From positions 310,001 through 374,000 of the forward strand of contig NZ_JAASAG010000007.1 of assembly GCF_012726265.1 (NCBI RefSeq): a DNA stretch of 64,000 bases, read 5' to 3'. Below, in pieces: positions 51,642-61,744 of the stretch. How positions within the stretch are numbered: the stretch's first letter is position 1; each line of letters opens with the position of its first letter. Below the pieces are notes generated by a model. That model saw nothing but the letters and a program-made list of their open reading frames with translations. It was not told the DNA's origin and did no database searches. This stretch comes from Streptomyces sp. HNM0575 (GTDB taxonomy: Bacteria; Actinomycetota; Actinomycetes; Streptomycetales; Streptomycetaceae). The translations under genes were made by a program, and so were the position numbers.

Positions 51642-52880
51642 TCACAGCGCGGCGCCGCCCGGCTTGACCATCCCGCGGACGGTACGGGAGTCGACGTACT
51701 CGCCGAGCGCGGTCATGTCCCACTCGCCGGAGAACTGCCGCACGAGCTTGCACATCAGCACGCCGGTGCGCGGCTCGGCGTTGGTGAGGTCGAAGCGGAC
51801 CAGCTCCTGTCCGCTGGCGGCGTCGACGAGGCGGCAGTACGCCTTGGCCACCTCGCTGAACTTCTGCCCCGAGAAGGAGTTGACGGTGAAGACCAGGCCC
51901 GTGACCTGCGGGGGAAGGTCCCCGAGATGGACGGTGATGGATTCGTCGTCGCCCTCGCCCTCGCCCGTGAGGTTGTCGCCGGAGTGCTGCACGACGCCGT
52001 TGAGGATGACGAGCTTGCCGAAGTAGCAGGCGTCGACCTTGTTGCGCCCGGCGTCGTAGGCGATGACGGACGCGTCCAGGTCGACCTCCTTCGCCCGGCG
52101 GCCCGCTCGGAACACCGGCTCCCAGCCCAGGCCCATCCGGACGCTCGTGAGCACTGGGCGGCCGCCCTTGGTGAGCGAGACCGTCTGGTTCTTCTGGAGG
52201 CTGACCTTGCCCTTGTCCAGATTGATCTTCCCGGCTCCGGCCTGGGGAGCGGCAGCGGCGGGGGACGGGGACTGCGCGGCCTGGGTGGCGGGCGTGGGCG
52301 GCGGCGCGGGCTGCGCCTGCGGTGCCTGCGGGGGCGGAGCCGGCTGAGGTGCGGGCGCCGGCGCCGGTGTGGCCACCGGTGCGGCGGGCTCCTCCACATT
52401 GACCCCGAAGTCGGTGGCGATGCCGCCGAGTCCGTCGGCGTAGCCCTGGCCCACGGCCCGTACCTTCCAGGCGTTGCCCCGCCGGTAGACCTCGACCACG
52501 ACGAGCGCCGTCTCGCTGCCGAGCGAGGGCGGGGTGAAGGTCGCGATCACCTCCTGCGTGGCGGCGTCCCGGAGGGTGGCGGTCGGCTCCATGCCCGCGA
52601 AGGTGGCGCCGGGGGCGTCGGGGCTGGCCGTGACCACGACCTTCTGCACATCCGCCGGCACCTTGCCGGTGTCGACCGTGATGGTGTCGGCGGCACCGCT
52701 GCTGTGCGTCACGCCGGGGCCCGCCGGCTGGTTGTAGAAGACGAAGTCGTCGTCGGAGCGGACCTTTCCGTTCTCACCGAGGAGGAGTCCTGAGACGTCC
52801 AGCCGGGACGGTGCGGTCACCTCCACGGCCACCTGGGCCGTGCCGAGCGGGATGTTCGAGCCGGGAGTCATTGCCGTCAT
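51642..52880 (-). CDS. Tandem TerD-domain stress protein
   Basis: A 412-residue protein with two TerD (tellurite-resistance/stress, calcium-binding) domains. Domain 1 at ~1-165 includes MTPGSNIPLG, SGLLLGENGKVRSDDDFVFYNQP (acidic calcium site) and ALVVVEVYRRGNAWKVRAVGQGYADGL. A Pro/Ala/Gln linker spans ~172-225. Domain 2 at ~228-412 includes INLDKGKVSLQKNQTVSLTKGG, VDLDASVIAYDAGRNKVDACYFGKL, HSGDNLTGEGEGDDESITVHLGDLP (second acidic site) and RQFSGEWDMTALGEYVDSRTVRGM. TerD proteins are cytoplasmic and linked to tellurite, phage and envelope-stress responses; in Streptomyces they affect differentiation. The ATG at 52880 (MTAMTPGSN) is favoured, with 52871 possible. Confidence 0.9.
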   Translation of the reverse strand: MTAMTPGSNIPLGTAQVAVEVTAPSRLDVSGLLLGENGKVRSDDDFVFYNQPAGPGVTHSSGAADTITVDTGKVPADVQKVVVTASPDAPGATFAGMEPTATLRDAATQEVIATFTPPSLGSETALVVVEVYRRGNAWKVRAVGQGYADGLGGIATDFGVNVEEPAAPVATPAPAPAPQPAPPPQAPQAQPAPPPTPATQAAQSPSPAAAAPQAGAGKINLDKGKVSLQKNQTVSLTKGGRPVLTSVRMGLGWEPVFRAGRRAKEVDLDASVIAYDAGRNKVDACYFGKLVILNGVVQHSGDNLTGEGEGDDESITVHLGDLPPQVTGLVFTVNSFSGQKFSEVAKAYCRLVDAASGQELVRFDLTNAEPRTGVLMCKLVRQFSGEWDMTALGEYVDSRTVRGMVKPGGAAL

Positions 52881-53054
52881 GCCGGTCGTAACGAGCGGCC
52901 GCGCTTTGCGGTTCCTTTGCCGGAGCGCCGTGGCGCGGGTTCGCCGTGCTTTAACAGAGGCGGTCCCGTGCACGGCGGAGATCGGCTGAGGCATACGAGT
53001 GGTGTCACCCAGCGAACATGTGTGACTACTCTCCGGCGTGGCAGTACGTCCGGC

Positions 53055-53969
53055 ATGACTTCTGAATCACGAACGAGAGCGAACGGCAGCGCGCACACCA
53101 ACACGAGACGCGTCTTCCTCGGCGGACTGCTCATAGCCGGCGCGTGCGCCGCGAACCGCGCGCACGCCACAGGCGGCGGCCCCGGGACCGGCGGCGCCGT
53201 CGACGCGAAGGGCGCCTCCTGGCACGCACTGCGGCACGGGCGGCCGGCGGCGGCCCGTGCCGGGACGCCGCAGTCCTACCGGCTGCGGCCCGAGACGGGC
53301 GAGATCCACGCGAGAGCACGCGGAAGCACCGACGTCGCCTACACGCTGGACGCCGGGAAGCGGAAGAAGCAGGAGATAGCCCTCACCTTCGACGACGGCC
53401 CCGATCCCGTCTACACGCCACAGGTGCTGGAGGTGCTGCGCCGTCACCGCGTGCGGGCCACGTTCTGCGTCATAGGCACGGAGGCCGCCGCCAACTCCTG
53501 GCTGCTGAAGGCCATATCGGACGCCGGCCACGAGATAGCCAACCACTCCTGGAGCCATCCGCAGCTGACCCGGATGCGACCCCGCGAGGTCCGTGAACAG
53601 CTGGCCCGCACCTGCGACGTCGTCGACAAGGCCGTGGGCGCCCCGCCCACCCTGGCGCGCGCCCCCTTCGGCGACTGGAACGAGCGGACGCTGGAGATAT
53701 CCGCCTCCCTCGGCATGAGCCCGCTGGGCTGGTCCGTCGACACGTGCGACTGGAAGGAACCCGGGACGCGGGAGATCACCTCGACCGTCCTGAAGACCGT
53801 GCGGCCGGGGGCGATCCTGCTCTCCCACGACGGCGGCGGAAACCGCTCGCAGACCGTCGCCGCGCTGCGCGACTACCTTCCCCGGCTGATCGACTCCGGC
53901 TACACGCCCGTACTGCCGTCCCGCACCGACGTGTTCGAGAAACGTACGGGGAAGGGCTGGGGCGGCTGA
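53055..53969 (+). CDS. Secreted polysaccharide deacetylase (NodB domain)
   Basis: A 304-residue secreted deacetylase. The N-terminus NTRRVFLGGLLIAGACAANRAHA (~16-38) is a twin-arginine-like signal (RRVFLGG) followed by a hydrophobic core. The NodB domain (~108-295) has motif 1 ALTFDDGPDPVYTPQVL (metal Asp), motif 2 NHSWSHPQLTRM (metal His pair), motif 3 APFGDWNERTL, motif 4 GWSVDTCDWKEPG, and motif 5 LLSHDGGGN. It removes acetyl groups from chitooligomers, xylan or peptidoglycan; which one cannot be told. The ATG at 53055 is the first to give an intact signal peptide. Confidence 0.92.
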   Translation: MTSESRTRANGSAHTNTRRVFLGGLLIAGACAANRAHATGGGPGTGGAVDAKGASWHALRHGRPAAARAGTPQSYRLRPETGEIHARARGSTDVAYTLDAGKRKKQEIALTFDDGPDPVYTPQVLEVLRRHRVRATFCVIGTEAAANSWLLKAISDAGHEIANHSWSHPQLTRMRPREVREQLARTCDVVDKAVGAPPTLARAPFGDWNERTLEISASLGMSPLGWSVDTCDWKEPGTREITSTVLKTVRPGAILLSHDGGGNRSQTVAALRDYLPRLIDSGYTPVLPSRTDVFEKRTGKGWGG

Positions 53970-54042
53970 AGCGGGCGCCGGAGTCCTCGGGAGCACACCG
54001 CCGTGGGTACCGCCGTGGCTCCGCCCCGCCGGGCCCCGGGTC

Positions 54043-54372
54043 TCAGCGGCGGCGCTCCCGTGAGTGCCCGAAGAAGATCCGGTATCCGATCAGCAGCACC
54101 AGCGAACCGGCGACCGCCGAGACCCACAGCGCCGGGTCGACGAAGTCGTGGTCCACCGAGCGGTCCAGGAAGGTGGAGGAGAGCCAGCCGCCGATGAACG
54201 CGCCCGCGATGCCGATGAGGATGGTGCCGAACAGACCGCCCGGGTCGCGGCCCGGCAGGATGACCTTGGCGACGGTGCCCGCGATGAGCCCCAGGATCAG
54301 CCAGCTGATCAGCCCCGAGTCCACGAGCCCCGACAACGCGGTGTCCGGATCGGTGTCTGCGACGAAGTACAT
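54043..54372 (-). CDS. GlsB/YeaQ/YmgE-family stress membrane protein
   Basis: A 109-residue membrane protein. After a short N-terminus it has the family core LISWLILGLIAGTVAKVILPGRDPGGLFGTILIGIAGAFIGGWL (~20-63), two helices with the conserved GLIAG and GRDPGG turn, then a third helix LWVSAVAGSLVLLIGYRIFF and a basic end (GHSRERRR). The family (transglycosylase-associated protein, GlsB) is linked to general stress, with no proven activity. GGGAGGG lies 7 nt before the ATG at 54372. It stands between two oppositely regulated genes. Confidence 0.9.
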   Translation of the reverse strand: MYFVADTDPDTALSGLVDSGLISWLILGLIAGTVAKVILPGRDPGGLFGTILIGIAGAFIGGWLSSTFLDRSVDHDFVDPALWVSAVAGSLVLLIGYRIFFGHSRERRR

Positions 54373-54439
54373 GCTGGTGCCCTCCCCGTGAGCGGCCTGG
54401 GTGATCGGTACGGGTCCATCATGCCCCCCGACTCCCTTT

Positions 54440-55255
54440 TCAGTGCGGCCAGATGGGAGGCCGTGTGCAGAAGTGCCCGCCGAGACGGGCGTGTTCGGGG
54501 TCGGCCGGGTCCGGTTCCCCCTGCTTTGCGATGAGTTCGTCCGCGTACGGCTCGGAGTCGTCCTGTGGCTCGTAGCCGAGCGCGCGGGCCGTGGAAAGGT
54601 CCCACCACAGGCGGGTGTTGGCGGAGGAGCCGTAGGCGACGGTGTGGCCGACGTCCGGTGCGGTGAGCGCCGCATGGAAGAGCCGGGCCCCGTCGGCGGG
54701 GCTGAGCCACAGCGAGAGCATCCGCACGGAGGTCGGCTCGGGGAAGCAGGAGCCGATGCGTACGGAGACGGTCTCGATGCCGTGCAGGTCCCAGTAGAGC
54801 TGGGCGAGGTCCTCGCCGAAGGACTTGGAGAGCCCGTAGTAGGTGTCGGGGCGGTGCGGGGTGTCCACGGGGATGAGGGGGCCGCCGTCGGCCGGGCGCG
54901 GGGTGAAGCCCACGGCGTGATTGGAGGAGGCGAAGACGACGCGGCGCACGCCCTCTTCGCGTGCGGCCTCGTAGAGCCGGTAGGCGCCCTCGATGTTGGA
55001 GTGGAGGATCTTCTCGAAGGGGGCTTCCAGCGAGATCCCCGCGAGGTGGACGATCGCGTCGACGCCCTTTACGGCCTCGCGCAGCGCCGCCGCGTCCGTC
55101 AAGTCGGCCGTGACGGCGGCGGGTTCGCCCTCGACGGGGCGGAGGTCGAAGAGGCGCAGCCGGTATCCATATCCGGGGAGCAGCCCGCGCATCAGGGTGC
55201 CGAGGCCGCCGGCGGCGCCGGTGAGCAGAACGGTGCGAGGGCGGGCGGCGGTCAT
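54440..55255 (-). CDS. udh: NAD-dependent uronate dehydrogenase-like protein (SDR/epimerase fold)
   Basis: A 271-residue extended-SDR protein. It has VLLTGAAGGLGTLMRGLLPGYG (~9-30, NAD site), VDAIVHLAGISLEAPFEKILHSNIEGAYRLYEAARE (~65-100), RVVFASSNHAVGF (~105) and the catalytic Tyr-Lys in DTYYGLSKSFGEDLAQLY (~138-155). It continues with RIGSCFPEPTSVRMLSLWLSPADGARLF. These segments follow the Agrobacterium/Pseudomonas uronate dehydrogenase pattern closely (HLxGISxExPFExIL, ASSNHxxGxxP, RIGSCxPEP, RMLSxWxS). Udh oxidises glucuronate or galacturonate to the aldarolactone. It is divergent from the dehydratase gene of the same pathway. Substrate is inferred. Confidence 0.8.
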   Translation of the reverse strand: MTAARPRTVLLTGAAGGLGTLMRGLLPGYGYRLRLFDLRPVEGEPAAVTADLTDAAALREAVKGVDAIVHLAGISLEAPFEKILHSNIEGAYRLYEAAREEGVRRVVFASSNHAVGFTPRPADGGPLIPVDTPHRPDTYYGLSKSFGEDLAQLYWDLHGIETVSVRIGSCFPEPTSVRMLSLWLSPADGARLFHAALTAPDVGHTVAYGSSANTRLWWDLSTARALGYEPQDDSEPYADELIAKQGEPDPADPEHARLGGHFCTRPPIWPH

Positions 55256-55545
55256 CGGCGGGATCTCCGTCCGTAGACAAGGTTCATATATGGGGACACG
55301 CTATGGAGCGGGGCGCTGCGGCGTCAAGATTGCGGGGTGTGCGGCGGGCCCGGACGGGGCTCCGTTCACCACGGGTTCTTCGGCGAGCGGCGCGCTTGAC
55401 CGGCCAGGATGGACTGGCCTACGGTTAGCTGGTTCAAGAATATAGACGCAGATCAGAAACGTGTACAGGTTCGTGTACGGATGCGGGGGTGCGGTCCGCG
55501 TGCCTCCGTGGCCCGCTTCCGTACCGGCCCGAGCAGGAGCGCGCA
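55256..55545. promoter_or_regulatory. Divergent control region of udh and the dehydratase operon
   Basis: Contains two 16-bp sequences of the form GTTCA-N8-GAC: GTTCATATATGGGGAC (55282-55297) near udh and GTTCAAGAATATAGAC (55432-55447) near the dehydratase gene. TTGACC (55396-55401) with TACGGT (55420-55425) 18 bp on is a promoter candidate for the plus strand, directly upstream of the second box. Confidence 0.45.
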
Positions 55546-56597
<1,052 letters not shown>

Positions 56598-56598
<1 letters not shown>

Positions 56599-58058
56599 TG
56601 CGCGCCGGAGCGTTCCTCTACCCGTGGGACGTCGTGGGCGATCCGGAGGCCGCGCCGCGCCTCGCGTCCCTGGGCGTCCGCCAGGCCACGCTCGCCTCGG
56701 CCTATCACTCCGTACGCGCCCTCACGCCCCGCCACCCCGGCCGCCGCGTCGTCACAGCCCGGCACTCCGCGGTGCTCTACCCGCCCGACGCGGAACGCTG
56801 GAGCGGGCGGGCGCTGCGTCCGTACGAGCAGGGCTGGATCGACTGCGAGGACCCGGGCGGCCCGTACGGCGAGGCGGCCCGCGCCCTGAGCGAGGCCGGG
56901 ATCGAGGTGCACTCCTGGGTGGTGCTCGCGCACAACTCCCGCCTCGGCGAGGAGCACGCGCACATCACCGTCCGCAACGCATACGGCGACCGCTACGCCT
57001 GGGCGCCGTGCGTCGCCCGTCCCGAAGTGCGCGAGTACCTCGTTGCGTTGGCCGGGGAGGCCGCGGTGCGTCCGTACACGAGCGGTACGGAGCTGGAGTC
57101 GTGCGGCTGGTACGGGCTGGCGCATCTGCACGCTCACGACAAGACCGGGGGAGCCCGGCTGGACGGCGCCGCCCAGTACCTGATGTCGCTGTGCTTCTGC
57201 GAGGTGTGCGTGGCCGGGTACGCCGGGCTCGGCGCCGATCCGGAGGAGCTGCGGGCCCGGGTGAAGGGCGCGCTGGAGCCCGTGTGGAGCGGCGCCGCCC
57301 CGCGTACCGGTGCCGGTACGGGTCTGGAGGCGGCCGATGCGGACCGGACCCGCGAGGGCGAGTGGCTGCGGGTGGCCGGGCTGCTGGGCGCGGACGCTGC
57401 GGCGGTCTGCGCGTCCTGGCGTGCGGAGGCCGCGCGGCGATTGCGACGGGAGGCCGTCGCGGCGGTACGTACGGCGGCCGCCGCCCGTGCCTCCGCCGGT
57501 ACCGCGGGCGTCCGTACGGCCACGGCACCGGCCGCCGGGCCGGACTTCAGGGTGATGCTGCACGCCGATCCGGCGCCGCACCGGCTCGGCGCGAACGCGG
57601 GCGTGGCCCCCGCCCAGGCGGTGGAGGACGCGGACGGCGTGGTGGTCCCGTGCGGGGGAGGAGCCGCCGAACGGGCCGAAGCGCTCGGCCCGTTCGCGGA
57701 GGCGGCCGAGGCGGCCGAGGCAGCCGGGGTGGCTGGCGCGGCCGGAGCGAGAGCCGCGGAGGAGTCAGGGCCCGGGGCAGGGCGCGTGCCCGGGCGCGAA
57801 GCGGGCGACGGATCCGGATCCGGGTCCGGGTCCGGGACCGGGACCGGGATCCGCGGGAGGTTCACCGTCGCCGCCAACTTCACCGTCGTCTCCGGCATGG
57901 GCGGCTCGCCGCACACCCTCGCCGCCGACGCCGCACACGCCCGCGACCTGGGCGCCGCCGAGCTGCGGCTCTACCATGCGGGCCTGGCCCCCGACGCCGA
58001 CCTCGCGGCCGTCGGGCAGGCCCTGCGCGAACTGGCCTCGCCGCACACGGCCGGGTGA
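56598..58058 (+). CDS. Uncharacterised TIM-barrel-like protein coupled to kdgD (486 aa)
   Basis: Not a family I can name. The ATG at 56598 shares a base with the kdgD stop, so it is co-translated. Residues ~1-225 look like an (alpha/beta)8 sugar-enzyme half: AGAFLYPWDVVGDPEAAPRLASLGVRQATLASAYHS, VHSWVVLAHNSRLGEEHAHITVRNAYGDRYAWAPCVARPEVREYLV, ELESCGWYGLAHLHAHDKTGG, then LMSLCFCEVCVAGY, a CxCxxC pattern like that of some glycoside-hydrolase-like barrels. Residues ~235-420 are Ala/Arg/Gly-rich and largely disordered, with a GSGSGSGSGTGTG microsatellite (405-417). The last ~65 residues (FTVAANFTVVSGMGGSPHTLAADAAHARDLGAAELRLYHAGL) resemble the end of a barrel. No signal peptide. It may act on a uronate or aldarate intermediate. 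Confidence 0.8.
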
Positions 58059-58165
58059 CCCGTCGGCGCGTGTCACATCCGCGCGCCCCGCCCCGTCGTA
58101 GACGTGTCAGCCGGGGCACACGGTCCGGCAGGACGACGCGAACCAGGGACGAAGGAGCACCGGTC

Positions 58166-58762
58166 ATGGCACGCATCTCGCTCGACCCGCCGCGCAGCGC
58201 CATGCTGCGCATCGCCGCGTGGTACTCCCGCCGCAAGTACGGCAAGGTCATGGACCCGCTGCGGGCCGCGGGGCACAACCCGAAGGTGCTGGGCGCCGTG
58301 AGCCTCTACGAGTCGCGCGTCGCGAAGTGGCGGGCCCTCGACCCCGGTCTGAAGCACATCGCCGAGCTGGTCACCGCCTCCCGCATCGGCTGCTCCTGGT
58401 GCGTGGACTTCGGATACTGGCTCGCCGACGACCTGGGCATGCCGATGGAGAAGATCCGTTACGTGCCTGCCTGGCGGGAGCACCGCGAGCGCTTCACCGA
58501 ACTGGAGCTGCTCGTCATGGAGTTCGCCGAGGCGATGACGGAGACCGAGCCCGCCGTGACCGACGGGATGACGCGGGAGCTGATCGGCAGGCTGGGCGAA
58601 CCGGCCTTCGTCGAGCTGACCGCGATCGTGGCCGTGGAGAACCACCGGTCCCGCATCAACGCCGCGCTGGGGCTGGTCGGTCAGGGCTTCTCCGACCAGT
58701 GCGCGGTGCGGCCCGTGGAGCCCGCGGGGAAGGGCGGCGCTTCCGGACCGGCGGACTCCTGA
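58166..58762 (+). CDS. Carboxymuconolactone decarboxylase / AhpD-like protein
   Basis: A 198-residue all-helical protein of the CMD/AhpD family. It has VMDPLRAAGHNPKVLGAVSLYESRVAKWRALDPGLKHIAELVTASRIGCSWCVDFGYWLADDLGMP (~30-95); the CxxC pair (CSWC, ~77-80) followed by a conserved Asp and His-poor helix is the redox motif. NHRSRINAALGLVGQGFSD closes the core. Such proteins act as thiol peroxidase partners or decarboxylases. AAGGAGC lies 9 nt before the ATG. It follows the kdgD operon by 107 bp and could be transcribed with it. Confidence 0.88.
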   Translation: MARISLDPPRSAMLRIAAWYSRRKYGKVMDPLRAAGHNPKVLGAVSLYESRVAKWRALDPGLKHIAELVTASRIGCSWCVDFGYWLADDLGMPMEKIRYVPAWREHRERFTELELLVMEFAEAMTETEPAVTDGMTRELIGRLGEPAFVELTAIVAVENHRSRINAALGLVGQGFSDQCAVRPVEPAGKGGASGPADS

Positions 58763-58799
58763 CGGCTGGGGCTCGCGCGCCGGAACGCTGCGCCGCGGC

Positions 58800-59195
58800 T
58801 CAACTGCCCCCGGACACCGGCGTGTCCCAGCTCCACGCCTCCTCGGCGACGACCGCCGAGACGGGCAACGGCCCGTAGATGTGCGGGAATTCCTCGACGG
58901 CGCCGCCGTCCGGCGTCCCGCTGCCGCCGTCGTCGGCACAGGCGGCGGCAGGCTCCGGCGCCTCGTAACGGACGGGCACGGAGAGCCGTTCGCTGTCGAT
59001 GACGAGCAGCACGAGCTCGGCCGGGTCCCAGCCGCCGTACAACATGCGTGCCACTGGCGGCAGTTGGTGGCGCTGCGAACAGTGGATGAAGCCGACCTCG
59101 GCCAGGGTGTGGCCGCGCGTGGACATCTCGTACGTGCCCGACTCGCGGGCCGCCTCCCAGAGGGACCGCTCCGTCAGGTGCAACAACTCAGCCAT
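58800..59195 (-). CDS. DUF952-domain protein
   Basis: A 131-residue cytoplasmic protein of the DUF952 family. It has LLHLTERSLWEAARESGTYEMSTRGHTLAEVGFIHCSQRHQLPPVARMLYGGWDPAELVLLVID (~4-67), with the typical IHCS motif, and the closing EEFPHIYGPLPVSAVV. A short Ala/Gly/Asp-rich insert lies at ~83-98. No enzymatic role is established for the family. The ATG at 59195 lies 6 nt after TAACTT (forward 59202-59207), consistent with a leaderless mRNA. Confidence 0.88.
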   Translation of the reverse strand: MAELLHLTERSLWEAARESGTYEMSTRGHTLAEVGFIHCSQRHQLPPVARMLYGGWDPAELVLLVIDSERLSVPVRYEAPEPAAACADDGGSGTPDGGAVEEFPHIYGPLPVSAVVAEEAWSWDTPVSGGS

Positions 59196-59201
59196 GCCGC
59201 C

Positions 59202-59207
59202 AAGTTA
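59202..59207 (-). promoter_or_regulatory. -10 box of a leaderless promoter (DUF952 gene)
   Basis: TAACTT on the minus strand, 6 nt upstream of the ATG at 59195. Confidence 0.5.
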
Positions 59208-59251
59208 CCCTCCGGCGGGCGCCGCTCACCCGTCGCCGGGGTGCCTCCGTC

Positions 59252-60022
59252 TCACAGCCGCCGCGTCGCCAGCGTCAGCCGGTCCCGTGCGTCGAAGAGC
59301 GCGTCCTTGATCGTCTGCTCGTGCGCCGGGGTGAGTCTGGCGACCGGCACCGAGCAGCTGATGGCGTCCCGCGCCGGCGTCCGGTAGGGGATGGCCACGC
59401 CGAAGCAGCGAAGTCCGAGCGTGTTCTCCTCGCGGTCGACGGCGTAGCCCTGCTCACGTACGAGCGCCAGCTCCTCGATCAGCGCCTCGCGGTCGGTGAG
59501 GGTGTTCTCGGTGAGCGAGGAGAGCGTCTCCGGGAGCATCTTGCGCACCTGCTCGTCGTCGTACGTGGCGAGCAGCGCCTTGCCCAGGGAGGTGGAGTGG
59601 GCGGGCAGCCGCCGCCCCACGCGCGTGAAGGGACGCAGATAGTGCTGCGACTGGCGGGTGGCGAGATAGACGACGTTCGTGCCGTCCAGCCGCGCCATGT
59701 GAATGGTCTCCGTGGTGTCGTCGGAGAGCCGGTCGAGGGTGGGCCGGGCCGCGGCCACCGCCTCGTCGCCGTCGATGTAGGAGGTCCCGACCAGCAGGGC
59801 GCGTACGCCGATCCCGTACCGTGTGCCCGTGGCGTCGGTCTCCACCCAGCCCAGATCGACAAGCGTGCGAAGCAGCATGTAGAGACTGGACTTGGGATAG
59901 CCGACGGCTTCCTGGACATCGGCGAGGGAGTGCATCCCCGGCCGTCCCGCGAAGAACTCCAGCAGCTCCACAGTGCGCACGGCCGACTTGACCTGCGATG
60001 CGCTCGTCTCGCCAGCTGACAT
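59252..60022 (-). CDS. IclR-family regulator, probable controller of the uronate genes
   Basis: A 256-residue IclR-type regulator. The winged helix is at ~10-75 (SAVRTVELLEFFAGRPGMHSLADVQEAVGYPKSSLYMLLRTLVDLGWVETDATGTRYGIGVRAL). The effector domain (~85-256) includes TIHMARLDGTNVVYLATRQSQHYLRPF, RLPAHSTSLGKALLA, EQGYAVDREENTLGLRCFGVAIP and AISCSVPVARLTPAHEQTI. AAGGA lies just before the ATG at 60022. It is divergent from the ketoglutaric semialdehyde dehydrogenase gene, the typical place for a pathway-specific IclR protein. The effector may be an aldarate or keto-deoxy acid, which is inference. Confidence 0.92.
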   Translation of the reverse strand: MSAGETSASQVKSAVRTVELLEFFAGRPGMHSLADVQEAVGYPKSSLYMLLRTLVDLGWVETDATGTRYGIGVRALLVGTSYIDGDEAVAAARPTLDRLSDDTTETIHMARLDGTNVVYLATRQSQHYLRPFTRVGRRLPAHSTSLGKALLATYDDEQVRKMLPETLSSLTENTLTDREALIEELALVREQGYAVDREENTLGLRCFGVAIPYRTPARDAISCSVPVARLTPAHEQTIKDALFDARDRLTLATRRL

Positions 60023-60085
60023 CGTCCTTGACCCCTCTGTTGCGGCGCTCCTAGGCTCCCCGGCAGGTTCACTGACAGAGATGTT

Positions 60086-60101
60086 GTTCAGCATATCGAA
60101 C
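60086..60101. promoter_or_regulatory. Candidate IclR operator between iclR and the semialdehyde dehydrogenase gene
   Basis: GTTCAGCATATCGAAC is a GTTC-N8-GAAC inverted repeat in the 121-bp divergent promoter region. The same GTTCA-N8-GAC spacing occurs twice upstream of udh/kdgD. Confidence 0.5.
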
Positions 60102-60143
60102 GGCCTCTCTGCGGAGACAAGCACGCGGCAGGAGGAAATCACG

Positions 60144-61676
60144 GTGGCAGCAGCACCAGTGTGGAGCGTCGACCCCCGGACCGGAAACCGGCGTGAACAG
60201 GTCGGCACGGAGGCCACACCCGGCGACGTGGACGCGGCCGTACGGGCGGCGAACGCCGCCAGGGAGCCGCTCGCCGACCGCACCGTGCGCGCGGCCCTGC
60301 TCCGCGCGGCCGCCGCGCAGCTCGACGCGGCGAGCGAGGACATCCTCGCCGCGGCCGACGCGGAGACCGCGCTCGGGCGGCCCCGGCTCACCGGTGAACT
60401 GGCCCGTACGCAGGCGCAGTTGCGTGCCTTCGCCGACGAGATCGAGGACGGCGCGTACCTGGGCGTCACCATCAACCACAAGGACGCGGACGCGACGCCG
60501 CCCTGCCCCGACCTGCGCCGCTACAAGATCCCGCTCGGCGTCGTCGCCGTCTACGCGGCCTCCAACTTCCCGCTCGCCTTCTCCGTGCCGGGCGGCGACA
60601 CCGCCAGCGCCCTCGCCGCGGGCTGCCCCGTGGTGGTCAAGGCGCACCCGGACCACCCGGCGACGTCCGAGCTGACGGGTGCGGCGCTGCGCCGTGCCGC
60701 GGCCGAAGTCGGGCTTCCCGAGGACGTGTTGAGCGTCGTGCACGGCTTCGAGGCCGGTGTCGAGCTCGTCAAGCACCCGCTGGTGGCCGCCGCGGGCTTC
60801 ACCGGTTCCGTACGCGGCGGGCGCGCCCTCTTCGACGCCGCCGCGTCACGTCCCGCACCCATCCCCTTCCACGGCGAACTCGGCTCGCTCAACCCCGTCG
60901 TGGTCACGAGCGCGGCGGCGGCCGAGCGCGCCGAGCAGATCGGCGAGGGGCTGGCCGGGTCGATGACCATGGGCACCGGCCAGTTCTGCACCAAGCCGGG
61001 CTTCGTGCTCGTGCCGGAGGGCGAGTCGGGCGACCGGCTGCTGGAGGCGCTGCGGGAGGCCGTGAGCAAGTCCGCGCAGGGGCCGCTGCTGGACGGCGGC
61101 ATGCGGGACGCCTTCCTCGCCGGTCTCGGCGCCCGTGCGGGACTCGACGGAGTGGAGGCGCCCGTGGCCGGCGGCCCGGGCGACGACGAGCACTCGGTGA
61201 GCGCCGGATTCCTCACCGTCGCCGCGGAGAGGCTCGGACAGCAGCAGTACGAGCTGCTGCTGGAGGAGTGCTTCGGCCCCGTCACGGTCATCGCGCGCTA
61301 CCAGGACGACGACGAGGTCACCGCGGCCCTCTCCCGGCTGCCCGGCAACCTCACCGCGACCGTGCACCTCGGCGAGGCCGAGTCCGCGGGCGAGGGCGGC
61401 CGTGGCGCAAGGCTGCTGGCGGCGCTGACGCCGCTCGCCGGCCGCGTACTGGTCGACGGCTGGCCCACGGGCGTCGCCGTCGCACCCGCGCAGCACCACG
61501 GCGGCCCGTATCCGGCCACGACCTCCACGTCGACATCGGTGGGGGCGACGGCGATCGAGCGCTGGCTGCGGCCCGTCGCCTACCAGGACGCGCCCGAGGC
61601 GCTGCTGCCGCCGGAGCTGCACGATGCGAACCCGCTGGGGCTGCCGCGGCGTGTGGACGGACGCCGGGAGAACTGA
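60144..61676 (+). CDS. Alpha-ketoglutaric semialdehyde dehydrogenase (NADP-type aldehyde dehydrogenase)
   Basis: Oxidises 2,5-dioxopentanoate, the KdgD product, to 2-oxoglutarate, the last step of oxidative uronate or aldarate breakdown. The 510-residue product has the branch marker ETALGRPRLTGELARTQAQLRAFADEI (~75-102), VAVYAASNFPLAFSVPGGDTASALAAGCPVVVKAHP (~134-170), FTGSVRGGRALFDAAA, the catalytic Glu in PFHGELGSLNPV (~245), the nucleophile Cys in GTGQFCTKPGFVL (~278), and LLEECFGPVTVIARY. These match the type III KGSADH group, not ordinary aldehyde dehydrogenases. GGAGG lies 8 nt before the GTG at 60144. Confidence 0.92.
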   Translation: MAAAPVWSVDPRTGNRREQVGTEATPGDVDAAVRAANAAREPLADRTVRAALLRAAAAQLDAASEDILAAADAETALGRPRLTGELARTQAQLRAFADEIEDGAYLGVTINHKDADATPPCPDLRRYKIPLGVVAVYAASNFPLAFSVPGGDTASALAAGCPVVVKAHPDHPATSELTGAALRRAAAEVGLPEDVLSVVHGFEAGVELVKHPLVAAAGFTGSVRGGRALFDAAASRPAPIPFHGELGSLNPVVVTSAAAAERAEQIGEGLAGSMTMGTGQFCTKPGFVLVPEGESGDRLLEALREAVSKSAQGPLLDGGMRDAFLAGLGARAGLDGVEAPVAGGPGDDEHSVSAGFLTVAAERLGQQQYELLLEECFGPVTVIARYQDDDEVTAALSRLPGNLTATVHLGEAESAGEGGRGARLLAALTPLAGRVLVDGWPTGVAVAPAQHHGGPYPATTSTSTSVGATAIERWLRPVAYQDAPEALLPPELHDANPLGLPRRVDGRREN

Positions 61677-61744
61677 ACCACGCGCGTGTAAGTCGCCTCG
61701 TTCGGGCCGCTGCCGGGGCCGTTCCGGGACCTCGCTCCGGGACG

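Noticed and set aside
56624..58762. 712-codon plus-strand frame that contains the AhpD-like protein at its end
   Set aside because: Only the part from 58166 is real; upstream it is an out-of-frame reading of the unknown kdgD-coupled gene.
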